A stretch of DNA of 64,000 bases from Favolaschia claudopus (GCA_037176885.1 JAWWNJ010000169.1:434001-498000); one strand, 5' to 3'. Positions 54,864 through 64,000 are shown, counted from the stretch's first letter. Notes: a model not told the origin generated them from the letters alone. A program made the numbers and translations.

Positions 54864-57800
54864 ATGGGTACGTGGCTGGCTTATATTTGTAGTTTAGAGT
54901 CTCACAGGTCGCCTTGGGCTGTTTTACAGCTCAAGTCACTCAGAACGCTGCCCTCACCATCGAGAACGCATTCAACACTTTTCGCGTCAGCCCGCACACC
55001 CTATTCCTGGACTCCATGTCGGTGATCCAGTACCAGGCTGCAGTTGCTGAGGGACGTCACATCGTCCCTTACAAGCTTAAGCCCGAGGACTTCAGCTATC
55101 CAGCTGGACTTCGCCCGTTCTTCCCGCTCCACGCCTCGGAACTCGTTCGCGACTACCCGCTCAACGGCGCGGATGTCCACTGTCTTCAACTATTCATCCA
55201 TCCAGTTACTATCTGGCTACTCCCCTACGTCCGCGACGTCTATCGCTCTCACCAGACGAACCCCGACTGGCTAGCCTGGCTCCTTCAACATTTCGAACCA
55301 ATTGCTGTGAGCATTCGCGAATGCTCATTTTCAGCGCTTTTTGCTGACTTCAACTTTTCAGCGACTCATCTCCCGTTACTACGAAGCTTTTGACATCACA
55401 GAGATCTTCGACCGGCTGCTCGTCGCCATCCACAACATTGGGAGGATGTTCGAGAAGGCCTACCCCGGAAAGTGGAAGCAGCCTTATCGCATTCTTCCCA
55501 TGTCGTTTGAGGGTCGGGACGTTAGCAGGGTACGTCGTCCCTTATTCGTGACAGATCTCATATTGATAAAACTTCTTGGTTTTTCAGATTCTGCACCTCT
55601 CTTTGCAGTTCACCCTGCCCGGGATCATCGAGTTCGAGGACCACTTCCCTTGCACAGAGCTCGGGCCGACGTTCTACGAAGAATCCTGTCTCCGCGATAT
55701 CAACAACGAATACTTCGACCGTTTCATTCGTTACTGCGCCCTCGTCGCCTACCAAGGGGCTGAGGTTGAGGGCAAGTTCGACGAAGCTAGTGTCGCCAAA
55801 ATCAAGCCTCTAATGGACCAAAGCGTCTTCCCTTTGGTGAGTTTCCATCCTCTTTCTGACCTTTCGGGATAGCTAATGCTTCTCAATGTTTAGGCCAAAT
55901 TGGATCAGGTCATCGGCAACATCGACAACCGCTCTTTCATCGACGCTATCCTCAACTCTGCTTGGACAGTCTGGTCCCTCATTCCTGAGAAGGATCGCAA
56001 CCCTGGTTGGGAAGCCGCCCTGCCCGAGGCTCGTACCTGGGGCTATTCTCTCCCACAGAGATACCGTCTTCCTAGTGGCAAGAGGACTCCTCCGCCAAAA
56101 TTCAGTCTCTGGCGCGACTGCTCGCATCGCGACTACGTCGCTGACGCCTGGTTCAAGGTCAACAACCTCCCTCTCCCCAGTGGTTCATTAGCGCGACCTC
56201 TCACGCCTCCGTCCTCCGAGTCGTCTCGCTCGTCCACTCCCGAGGCAAAACCTCCAGCGCTCTCTCGCTCGTCTAGTTTTGGCAGTGCTGGCCCCGCACT
56301 CGGCGGCCCCTCGCCTTCTAGCGTTGCCAAATTCTTCAACTTTGGCGACGGATCCAGCAGTCCGGACCCTATCGCGATTGATACTGCCTCCACTGTAAGT
56401 CCTAAGTTTCTTTACTCAGTACTTTGCGCTGATTGTCCCTTGTTAGGACGCTCCCGCTCCTCAGACTCCCAGGGCTGGTTCATCCGCCCCCGTAGTCAGA
56501 CTTCCAACTCCGCGTTCGGGCGCGTCGTCTGGTAGTGCCTTCGCCGCTGGATTTGCAGCTGGCGCAGCTTCGCGTGGTCCTGACGATGGGCCTTCTGCGA
56601 CTGGTGGCGAGGAGGGTCCAGACGTTGGTATGGGCAACGACGACCCTTTCGTGACTGATGCCTCCGCTCCTGCGGGCACATCTCAGGTACTCTTTACCTA
56701 TTCTTCCTTTCATTATTGGTCACTCATGCTTTTGTAGGACGATGCGACGCTTCAGACCCCTCAGGCTGGCTCGACTGCGGCTATCGCGACAGATGCCCCA
56801 CCTGCGTCTGGTCTTCGCCGAAGCCCGCGTGGTGCGTCCAAGGTAAGACTCTTGTCTTAACATCATTTTCCTAATTGCTAATGGTCTCCCTTTAGACCAA
56901 CGACGAGCACGAGGAGGCAACGACTGGCACTACTGCTGACGAGTCGGACACTGCGTCCAATTCTCGTTCTTCCAAGCGCAAACGTGCTGAGGAAGAGTCG
57001 TTTGAGCCTACTGGAGACGACGACCAGGATAGCGGTCTCTCCGATGGCGAATCCGAGGTCTCTCCACCTCATAAACGTTCGAAGAAGGGCAATCGCGATA
57101 GCGAGGAACCGTCGCCCTTGAAGGGTAAAAGCAAGAGCAAGGGCAAGAAGAAGGCTGACGAGTCTTCCCCTGGCCCTGCTGAGGTTCGGACCACTCGTGG
57201 TGCTTCGCAGGCTCACAAAGAGGACCCCTACGAGGCGGAAGGCTTTGAGCCGACCACGTTCGATATCCGCGCAGCGAAGGAAGGTCTTGGTATCCTCCCC
57301 AAGAGCTTCCAAGCTTCTCTCCTCAGTGGTACAAGCGTTTTGGTAAGTTATTCGCTCTTCCCCTCTGTTCTTTCAACGATTCTGAGCATTCGTGATAGCG
57401 CCTCCTGGGCTGCGGAAATTGTATGCTCCGCAATCGCAAGTGCCGTCGCGAGAATGGCCACGCTCGCTGTGATGCCTGCGTTAAGAGTGGCATGTCCCGG
57501 TGCTCGGATAGCTTCTCTATCCCTGAGTACCTTCAGGTCATCAATTACCTGGAGCCGCTTACGGTCTTCTCTGACCGAAGTACGTTTCTCTCCAAATTGT
57601 TTTCCAACGCAACTCTAACTCCGTTAATGTAGGCTGGAACTCTGCCTTTAACGAGCTCCGCGACGCTCACTATTCCCAGATCCTCTGTGATCGGCAAGTG
57701 ACTATCGCGAATGCTCGCCTTCTCCGCGCGCGCGCCAACTTGCGTGCACTCATGAACGGTTCCGAGGTGGCTTTCAAAGGCAAAGTCATTCCTGGAATCG

Positions 57801-58147
57801 ATTCTGTTGCGGAGGAGGAGGTGGAGTTCTATACGAAGCTCTTCAAGACTGCTCGTAAGGAGTCTGAGCGCGAGTTTTACATGCCTGATGGCACTCGCGC
57901 TGACGACTATTACTATGAGTACGACTCGCAGTACGAAGGCTCGCAGGGATCCGCGATGGACGAAGAGGAAGGAGAGGAGGTGCGTGTGATAGCGGTGGAG
58001 GAGGCTGAGGCTCCCCGAGAGCCTTCTCCCATGCAGGAGGACGCCCCTGAGCCCGCTGCCGCAACTATCTCCCTTGACGACGCCATTGCTGCAGATGAAG
58101 CTGGTCGCGACGAGTTTGTCGAAGGCTCCTCTGGAGGAGGAACTTGA
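54864..58147 (+). CDS. Antisense gene B1: 928-aa Zn2Cys6-like protein
   Basis: Exons: 54864-54867, 54930-55306, 55362-55529, 55588-55836, 55894-56394, 56447-56686, 56738-56842, 56896-57342, 57399-57579 and 57633-58147. Introns are 51-62 bp GT-AG and every phase fits. Residues 1 to about 330 form an unrecognised globular domain (FRVSPHTLFLDSMSVIQYQA, LVRDYPLNGADVHCLQLFIH, IIEFEDHFPCTELGPTFYEE). Then comes a Ser/Pro/Ala-rich region, a nuclear-type basic region (SSKRKRAEEE near 574, KGKSKSKGKKK near 625) and six cysteines at 702, 705, 712, 721, 724 and 732 with spacing C-X2-C-X6-C-X8-C-X2-C-X7-C. A helical segment (QVTIANARLLRARANLRALM) and an acidic tail follow. The frame is intact. It is a probable nuclear DNA-binding protein by analogy with Gal4-type clusters. 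Confidence 0.75.
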
Positions 58148-58654
58148 TCTTCGTAAGTCCTTTCTTACTTATTCCCCTATCTTAACTGACTCTTTCAGTT
58201 AGATATTATATTTTACGCTATCAGATGGACCTTTCACTATTGCCCCGAATCGGACGAATGCGCGCTCCCAATTGCTTTGAACATTTGTATATCTCGAAAT
58301 CTCTGTACATATCTCTCGATATTGTCGTACTTTGCTTGATTTCTTTGATATTGTCTTAGCCATGGTTTGGGACTTTCGATACATGGGCCTGATTTGTATA
58401 TTGCTATACTGCCCTCAAATTGTATCAACGCTGCCTCAAATGAGGCTTTTTCTCCATTCACGAATGCTTGAATCCTAAGTCACCAGTCCTTACTGATGCC
58501 TCGTGCACATTTATCGATTAAGGAAATTTTGTCGCGATTGCCTCGCTGTACGGACACCGTTCCGTTTTTCCCCAATAGTAAATAATCCAACTCTTTGGAC
58601 CTATTTAAGCGCAATCATGAAAGCGTTTTCGTTGGCTCCCCAACTTTATTCTCC
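58148..58654. other. B1-B2 intergenic
   Basis: No gene. It includes a B1 3' region, a TCGCGATTGCC copy at about 58533 and a TCACGAATGCT derivative at about 58459. TATTTAAGCGC about 45 bp before the B2 start may act as a TATA element. Confidence 0.4.
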
Positions 58655-59458
58655 ATGTCGACACGTCCCTTCGTTAGCCGTCATGGTCTCCCCGTTGTTC
58701 CTGTTCTTAAGGGAACTGCCTCTATGCACGAATTCCCTATCCTCACTCCGGACTCCGCCAGACGTCTCGGCAAGCACACGAGTGCAAATGAGTTACTCTC
58801 ATCGGTACGGGTATTTTCTATCACGAAAGCTAGCCACTGCTAATACTTTCGATCCTAGAACCCTGCGGTTGATTCCAATACCAATCCCATACTGCAGACT
58901 ACCTGCGTGCAGTCTGGGACTTTCTATAAGTGGTCTCAACCTTGCACGGATTGCATGGTCGCTGGTACTGGTGCTACCTGCACTTTTACCCAACGTCTCA
59001 AGTTCGTGGAGGTCTTGGAGGCACGACGCGTCTTTGCCCAGGAGGTGATCTTTACCACCAACTCCAATCCTGGTGCGTTTGCCTACTTCCTGACCTATCG
59101 CGATTGCTTACTTTCTTTCCCAGCCGAGGCTTATCGCGAGTGGGAAGTCCAGTTCTTTGCTGACTGTCAAGTGGCTTTCCACCTCTTTAACAAGAGCATC
59201 GCTCCTTTCGACAAACAGCGCTTTTCCATGCTGTCCCAAGTCGAGGCCATTCACGACTTTACTCGTCTTAGCTACTTGCACATGCTCTTTGGCGTCTACG
59301 ATTATCCTACTGATGTGAAGACACTTGTCATTCAGCGTATGCAGGGTATGCAGGAGGCTTTCGAGCTATCGGCTGTGGAGGACTGTATGGTCCAGGAGAT
59401 AGTGCGACTAAGCTTGTACAGTAATTGTAGAGCTGGTAGTCCCTCTAGCTCTCAGTAG
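58655..59458 (+). CDS. Antisense gene B2: 232-aa half-cluster paralogue
   Basis: Exons are 58655-58804, 58859-59072 and 59124-59458, with 54- and 51-bp GT-AG introns and matching phases; TAG closes at 59456-59458. It starts MSTRPFVSRHGLPVVPVLKG. Cysteines at about 66, 79, 82 and 91 (QPCTDCMVAGTGATC) align with the second half of the B1 cluster (RCDACVKSGMSRC). A helical domain follows (FFADCQVAFHLFNKSIAPFD, LSYLHMLFGVYDYPTDVKTL). The first half of the Zn2Cys6 pattern is missing, so DNA binding is less certain. It could act as a partner or regulator of B1. Intron 2 contains TATCGCGATTGCTTA. Confidence 0.65.
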
Positions 59459-60022
59459 TATAAGATCGATTCCTTTCCACTTGTAGAGTCCCTTAGAGTA
59501 GTTCATAGCTCTTAGGAATCCATGTGTTTGTCAAGGAACGACCGAATTCCACTTCCTCAGTCAATCGCGAAAGCCATCTTTGCTTATCCCTATCGCTATC
59601 TCATCTTCGGATCGCTCGCGTCAAAAGACCAAGACAGACTGGTGCGGTTCTCTGTTCTACTTCTTATTTCGGTAATTTTCCTGTTTCGGTCGTATTACGC
59701 TTTGATTCGCGAACACATGCGGCATCCTTATTCCGCTTATCCCGATCACAGTATTTCTTATACCGATCAAAGTTTCCCTTTATATCTCTGAACTGCAGAG
59801 TCTATAGAAATCCTAAGTCCTTTTAGGATTCAACTCCGGCCGCTCATTCCGCTTATCCCGCAATCTATCATGATTGCTCCTACTCCTCCCCTTTTCATAA
59901 ATTTTAAACTGTCCCCAGTTAAACTCTTTATGACGGAGTCCATCCACTCGCCTAGCTATAAAGAGCTAGCCTTCTACACTCCTTACAGCAGTATCTTTTC
60001 TCAGTATCCCTTTCTCAAGAAC
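59459..60022. other. B2-B3 spacer with duplicated polypurine-tract context
   Basis: No gene. At about 59885-59905 the plus strand reads CTCCCCTTTTCATAAATTTT, then CTGTCCCC. This repeats the sequence at the 3' LTR/PPT edge (TCTCCCCTTTTCATAAATTG then GTGTCCCC at 54467). CCGCTTATCCCG is also repeated (about 59735 and 59848). The spacer therefore looks like a copied element end. Confidence 0.5.
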
Positions 60023-61506
60023 ATGGCTCGCTCTGGTCTCACTAAAGGTCAACACGACGTAATCGTCGGTGTCGCAGACAGTGTTTCTGCGACCAAGTAC
60101 CCCGACCGTGCCAAGCAGCGCACATTCCTCGACCAACAGACTGTTACTTTGGTGCGTTTTAATATTTTAACACTTTTCACGAATGCTCATAGCGCTGTCA
60201 GGACTCGTTCTCTGGCCTTCTCGGCGAGATTGCGAAGGACAAGACTCTCTATGATGCTTTCTATAGCGTCAAAAACAGCTACCACCAGACTGCTGTCGGC
60301 TCCAACGGCGTCATTGGAGGTCGCTATCCTCTTATTCTCGAGTTGTGTGCTAAGATCAAGGCCGAGCGCGAGCTTCAACGAGGAAACACCGTAGCTTCTC
60401 AGCAAGCACACCGTACCGAACTCGAAGAGGCTCGTGCTCAGGCTGACGATCAAGAGAGCAAGAATTCGCGAAAGCCCCGCGCTCCTCGCGCTAAGGTAGT
60501 TCTCCTTATTCCTGCTCGTCTCGATTGCTCATTTACTCTGCCAGAAGGACAATAAAACCAAGAAGTCCAAGGCCACTATCGAAGATGGAGATGAATCTCC
60601 CTTCGACGACTCTGAGCTTCCTGGTTTTGTGGACGACGCCATGATTGTGGACGACTCCGTGCGTTTATCATTCATTATTGCTGTCATTCATTCTGACTTT
60701 GCAATTTTAGAACGACGCAAGTGCCTCTGGTCACCGGGCGACTCAGTCTCTTGACGAGCGCAACCCTGCGGTGAGTATTGACCTGTCACGATAGCTTCCT
60801 TCTCGCCACTTCCTCTTATTGCTGCCTCAGACTTCGCAGTCTGGGAGTACGCGTCCTTCTTCGGTACGCCTCTCGTTTCTTCGCATCAAGGGGATTGACC
60901 GAAACTCTGCCTCCTATATCAAGGCTATGGCCATTCTTGCCCGTACTGATCCAAGTTCAGCGTCAGCCATCGTCGTTGAAGACTTCCCCGTCCCACCACC
61001 ACGGAAACGTGCACGTCCCTCACAGCCACTCGCGCATGAGGACTCAGTCGAGCAGTACGACGGTGCGTTTAGTTTTCGCGATTGCTTCTAAGCCAGCTTC
61101 TGACTCGTTTCGAAGCAACCGACTTATCAGTTAACAACCCAACAGTCCGCCAAACTGTTGCCGAAGCGCGGGACGCCGTCAAAAGCTCCACAGCCGATTC
61201 GATGGGCGCATTACGACTCCAAGAAGCAGAACTTCGCTCGCGAGTCGGCTTCGAGAATGCCCAACTCCGGTATCACCTTGATCACCGCGAGTACTTGCTC
61301 ACCGATCTTCGACGCGTCCTCGATGCCCAACATAAGCGGGAACAGGTACTACCCACCGGTAATGCCTAACTACCCTCTTTCGTGAGCAGCTTCCCTTTTT
61401 TCACGAAAGGGTGCTAACCCTTTCTTAACAGAACCGGACGCGAGTTGCAGAACTCCCTCAACTGCGGAGGTCCACCTTCCACTCTCTGCCCTTATTGTTC
61501 TGTTAA
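60023..61506 (+). CDS. Antisense gene B3: 372-aa coiled-coil protein
   Basis: Exons: 60023-60151, 60202-60495, 60545-60658, 60711-60770, 60831-61062, 61131-61345 and 61432-61506 (TAA). All introns are GT-AG and phases fit. It starts MARSGLTKGQHDVIVGVADS. The N-terminal domain (DSFSGLLGEIAKDKTLYDAF, YPLILELCAKIKAERE) is followed by a basic linker (NSRKPRAPRAK), an acidic patch (EDGDESPFDDSELPGFVDD), a KRARPSQP nuclear-type motif and a C-terminal coiled coil (ARDAVKSSTADSMGALRLQE, RREYLLTDLRRVLDAQ-like). There is no cysteine cluster. The last two exons are less certain because an alternative end at about 61370 is possible. Function unknown; the layout (basic, acidic, helical tail) parallels B1. 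Confidence 0.6.
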
Positions 61507-61645
61507 TTACCACTCTCCTCGTCATTGCTTTTAGAGTCTACATTCACGCTCATTAGCCGTATACCCCGACCAACTCTTTTCAGTCGTTACAGCCTATCGC
61601 GAATTCCAACTAGTATTCTTCTTAGAATATTTCGTTACGCTCCTT

Positions 61646-62037
61646 TCAATGTGACTCTATGTTTTTGCCTTTGACTCGCGTGGAACACCTCTTTTGTTCC
61701 GCTCCGTCCAAGTCTAAGTCCAGAGTCTCTTCGCTCTCTTCATCATCTGAGTCCGACATGTTCTCATTACTATCGGCGCCTTTCGCGATTGCTCCAGGCT
61801 TCTTCAGACGCACTTCGTTCAATTGCAGACCCATTCCAACGAACGGATCTTCTTTCGAGTCTTTTTCAATTGGTCCTTTTAAGATCTCTCTCGATAATTC
61901 AATCGAGTCGAAAAATTTTAGATGGCCAACTCGACTCTTTTTGTTTTGGTGCTGCTCGAGCAGTACAACTCTAAATTGAGCTGTCCAGTCTTTACAGCTT
62001 TTGACCCGCCCTCCTCACATAGAAGAAGGTACGGTTT
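61646..62037 (-). CDS. Short sense-strand ORF of element B
   Basis: Open on the minus strand from about 62037 to a stop at 61646: DWTAQFRVVLLEQHQNKKSR, then FFDSIELSREILKGPIEKD, then an acidic NMSDSDDEESEETLDLDLDG tail. It lies about 0.5 kb inside the 5' LTR where gag would be, but shows no capsid or zinc-knuckle feature that I recognise. No ATG is clear. It may be a gag remnant. Confidence 0.3.
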
Positions 62038-62509
62038 TGTGTGTTGATACAACCGAGGGAGAGTCTAGAGGACTGGTGTGTTCCTTTTCGACTTCCCTTT
62101 AGATGGTAGATTGTGCGCTTTTGTTCGACAGAGTATTCGTGATAGCTATTTGCTTTCTCTTTGTATGCGGTAACCCGGTTTCCTTAGCTTTGGCTCGAGA
62201 TTGTAATCTGCCCGCCTTAGTAGGAGTACTCTCTAGGTCTGTTGGTGTGTTTAACCGACTAGACCAGCGTGATTTAGGTTTTTCGCGAAAGATGTGGAAG
62301 CAAGCTTCGCCGTCCGCAGATATTTTCTGACGAGTCTGGTTGTACCGAAATGTTGACCTAAGTCAACGGCACTTTTAACGAATAATTCGTTCTTCTCGGA
62401 TGTAAGTCCAAGGTATAATCCTGTATAGGAGGTAGAGATATTTCTATACGCAACAAGTCCAAACTTGGCTTGAGATTTCTACTTTGAAGTATAGAAATAG
62501 ATGGATGAA
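62038..62509. other. Element B leader, no gene
   Basis: Untranslated leader between the primer-binding site and the short sense-strand frame. It contains TTCGCGAAAG (about 62281) and TTCGTGATAGC (about 62129), an intact and a decayed form of the family motif. Confidence 0.4.
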
Positions 62510-62528
62510 CCCCTCGCGGTGGGCTCCA
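62510..62528 (-). promoter_or_regulatory. Primer-binding site of element B
   Basis: On the minus strand TGGAGCCCACCGCGAGGGG begins 2 bp after the 5' LTR, identical to the site in element A. This fixes the orientation of B and shows that A and B use the same tRNA primer. Confidence 0.8.
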
Positions 62529-62530
62529 GA

Positions 62531-63858
62531 TGAAACGCTGACTATAGGGCAACTATGGAAAACACCCAAGAAATGAAAGGAATTAAATCCCTAATCAAAT
62601 CTTAAATATAATCCTAACCACTATGAGATCGACGTGCGAGGTTTCGGGGTTCCAGTCCAGTATAGACTGTGGCAATCCAACTATTCTAACACTCAAAATA
62701 TACTAACTTAAGCTTTCGCGATTGCTGACTTTGTACAGAGAACGTCTATACGAGTCCTATGTTGACACAGGAAGTGTGGGTTTCAACAAGGGTTTGAGAT
62801 GTACTCTTCTCAAGAGGTTTAGGTGTTTAAGTCGCTTGTTAAGCCAATATATTCCACGCGTAAGATGTCCGATAACTGTTTCACGCGTCCCGTAGGTCAA
62901 AAGTTCTTATAATTCCACGCGTAAGTTCCCAAAAGTTTCCAATATTCCACGCGTTACAATTCAAGAGATGATCCAACAGACAATATATTTGACGAAACAA
63001 ACCAAAGAAACAAATAAGCTTCTGGAGTTTATCTCGAATGGAGTCCAACGTCTAGTTGTTCACGAAGCCGACACTGGCTTGACGCTCACAGCTAGAGGAG
63101 GGAATCCACTGGAGTACCAGTACAGGAAACGATGCCTTTTATACCTTTCACTAATAAATAATAAGAGACCGAACAGTTGACAAACGGGTATAATGTGAGA
63201 GAAACTAGGGCCCGCTATGGCCCTCGCCCTATCCTTGGGTGGCCAGAACAGGAAATAGATCAAAGGTTCATCCAAATCCAAGTCCTTATCCCGATCATTT
63301 AATGTTATGACAGTGGCCCGCTGCGGCCCAATCAATATTGCCCAACTTGGCATTAATGAGTGTCCCTCTTCGGACCTTGCTCCGTGATCGTAATACGGCG
63401 GCAGCCAACTCGGCATGACGTGTAGTTCCTTTGTAGGAATATTCTACTTCCGCAAATCCCTCGCAATTGTTTATAGAATTATTCGTGAAAGCCTCTTGCC
63501 TCCAGGAAACACTCCTTCTGGCCTTTCGGCAGGTTCTTATAAGTCCCAAGTTATATCCCACTCATTCTGCCTTTGGTCCGGACACAGGGTGACTCCCAAT
63601 CCCTATTCCGGACGGTTAGAGACCTATCGTGATAGGTCTGTTCTGGAATATTATAACTTCCACGCTAATACCAGCGCAGTCGTAGACAGTGCCAGACCTC
63701 CCACTTAGTGTATAATCCTTTAACTGGCCGCTCAGGCAAAACACCAGTCCTCATACGAGCGTATTCCCGTGGTATTTAATTGTATTACGCTTTTAATACA
63801 ATAGCACTTGGACTGAAAATGAATAAATTCAGCCCTGGGCCCAATACCGGGTCTATCA
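62531..63858 (-). repeat. 5' LTR of element B (right)
   Basis: 1328 bp, partner of 53149-54466. It includes ATTCCACGCGTAAG-type units repeated three times plus TTTCACGCGTCC (about 62850-62955), and TCGCGATTGCT at about 62716. Open frames shared with the left LTR are not genes. Confidence 0.95.
63136..63143 (-). promoter_or_regulatory. TATA box in LTR B
   Basis: TATAAAAG on the minus strand, about 715 bp inside the 5' LTR, with the same string in the left LTR at 53753-53760. It is a plausible promoter for the genomic RNA. Confidence 0.45.
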
Positions 63859-63862
63859 ACGT

Positions 63863-64000
63863 GCAGCGTGGGGCTCAAAGCCATCCGTGGAAGCCGACCA
63901 GTGTCCGTCATGAACGGTACCTGCTGCGTGGAGGAGTGCATGTGGTTGTTGTACGCAAACTCCCCGCTGCAGGCAGCAGCTCATCCCAGTCGTCCCTGCT
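63863..64000 (-). pseudogene. Element C integrase, upstream fragment
   Basis: Minus strand from the window edge: DDWDELLPAA, then after a frame change FAYNNHMHSSTQQVPFM, ending in SPTLHV at the edge of element B. This is the region after the integrase catalytic core. Two extra bases in a C-run near 63950 break the frame. The rest of element C lies outside the window. Confidence 0.75.

Larger units (their letters stand above)
53149..63858 (-). mobile_element. LTR retroelement B carrying antisense genes (10.7 kb)
   Basis: LTRs at 53149-54466 and 62531-63858 are flanked by ACGT (53145-53148 and 63859-63862; AACGT if the last LTR base is counted). The primer-binding site lies, inverted, beside the right LTR and the polypurine tract beside the left, so the element runs on the minus strand. 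There is no RT, protease, RNase H or integrase. The interior is filled by three intron-containing plus-strand (antisense) genes. It is therefore a non-autonomous element dependent on helper proteins, perhaps from an A-like relative with the same priming sites. Confidence 0.9.

Overview
The window looks like a gene-poor, transposon-dense stretch of a filamentous basidiomycete genome, most probably Agaricomycetes. The evidence is the many 40-80 bp GT-AG introns, KDZ and Plavaka-type transposases, chromodomain Ty3/gypsy elements, and TE gene families that I know only from that group. No rRNA, CRISPR or prokaryotic operon structure is visible. All exon models were spliced by eye, so single boundaries may be off by a few bases.

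Layout, left to right. 1-3.0 kb: diverged repeats. 3.2-4.67 kb (-): decayed KDZ transposase fused to a truncated Ty3/gypsy element (4.67-8.04 kb, -). 8.4-15.5 kb (+): Plavaka-type transposase running in frame into a second, unnamed basidiomycete TE-like gene that carries stops, a frameshift and a deletion. 16-24.9 kb: small inverted-repeat elements, one apparently intact host-type gene (17.3-18.3 kb, -), tRNA-like promoter boxes, and a 1.8 kb tract rich in CCGGA. 25.2-39.1 kb (-): one host gene split by an 11.9 kb LTR retrotransposon ('element A', 26505-38398). A itself carries a nested solo LTR. 39.7-41.2 kb (+): RS-repeat protein gene. 41.5-43.1 kb: solo LTR related to A. 43.1-47.2 kb: mariner-like MITEs and a foldback element. 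47.4-64.0 kb: a chromodomain gypsy element ('C', -) cut by a complete hAT transposon (48006-52926, perfect 8-bp target duplication) and by a 10.7 kb LTR element ('element B', 53149-63858).

The most interesting system is the A/B group of LTR elements. They share a primer-binding site, a polypurine tract and 4-bp target duplications. Each carries intron-containing genes in ANTISENSE to the retroelement, starting just inside the 3' LTR. B has three antisense genes (predicted 928, 232 and 372 aa, all open after splicing) and no recognisable gag-pol. A has one antisense gene that replaces the integrase end of pol. The largest B protein and the A protein both carry a six-cysteine cluster with Gal4-like Zn2Cys6 spacing beside basic and acidic regions. 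Each lineage is also peppered, in LTR and interior alike, with its own CpG palindrome: CCGCGG in A and its solo LTR, TCGCGA (extended TCGCGAWTGCT) in B, AGCGGG/CCCGCT in the nested solo LTR. One hypothesis is that the antisense genes encode DNA-binding proteins that recognise these family marks, for example for anti-silencing or trans-mobilisation. This is inference and untested.
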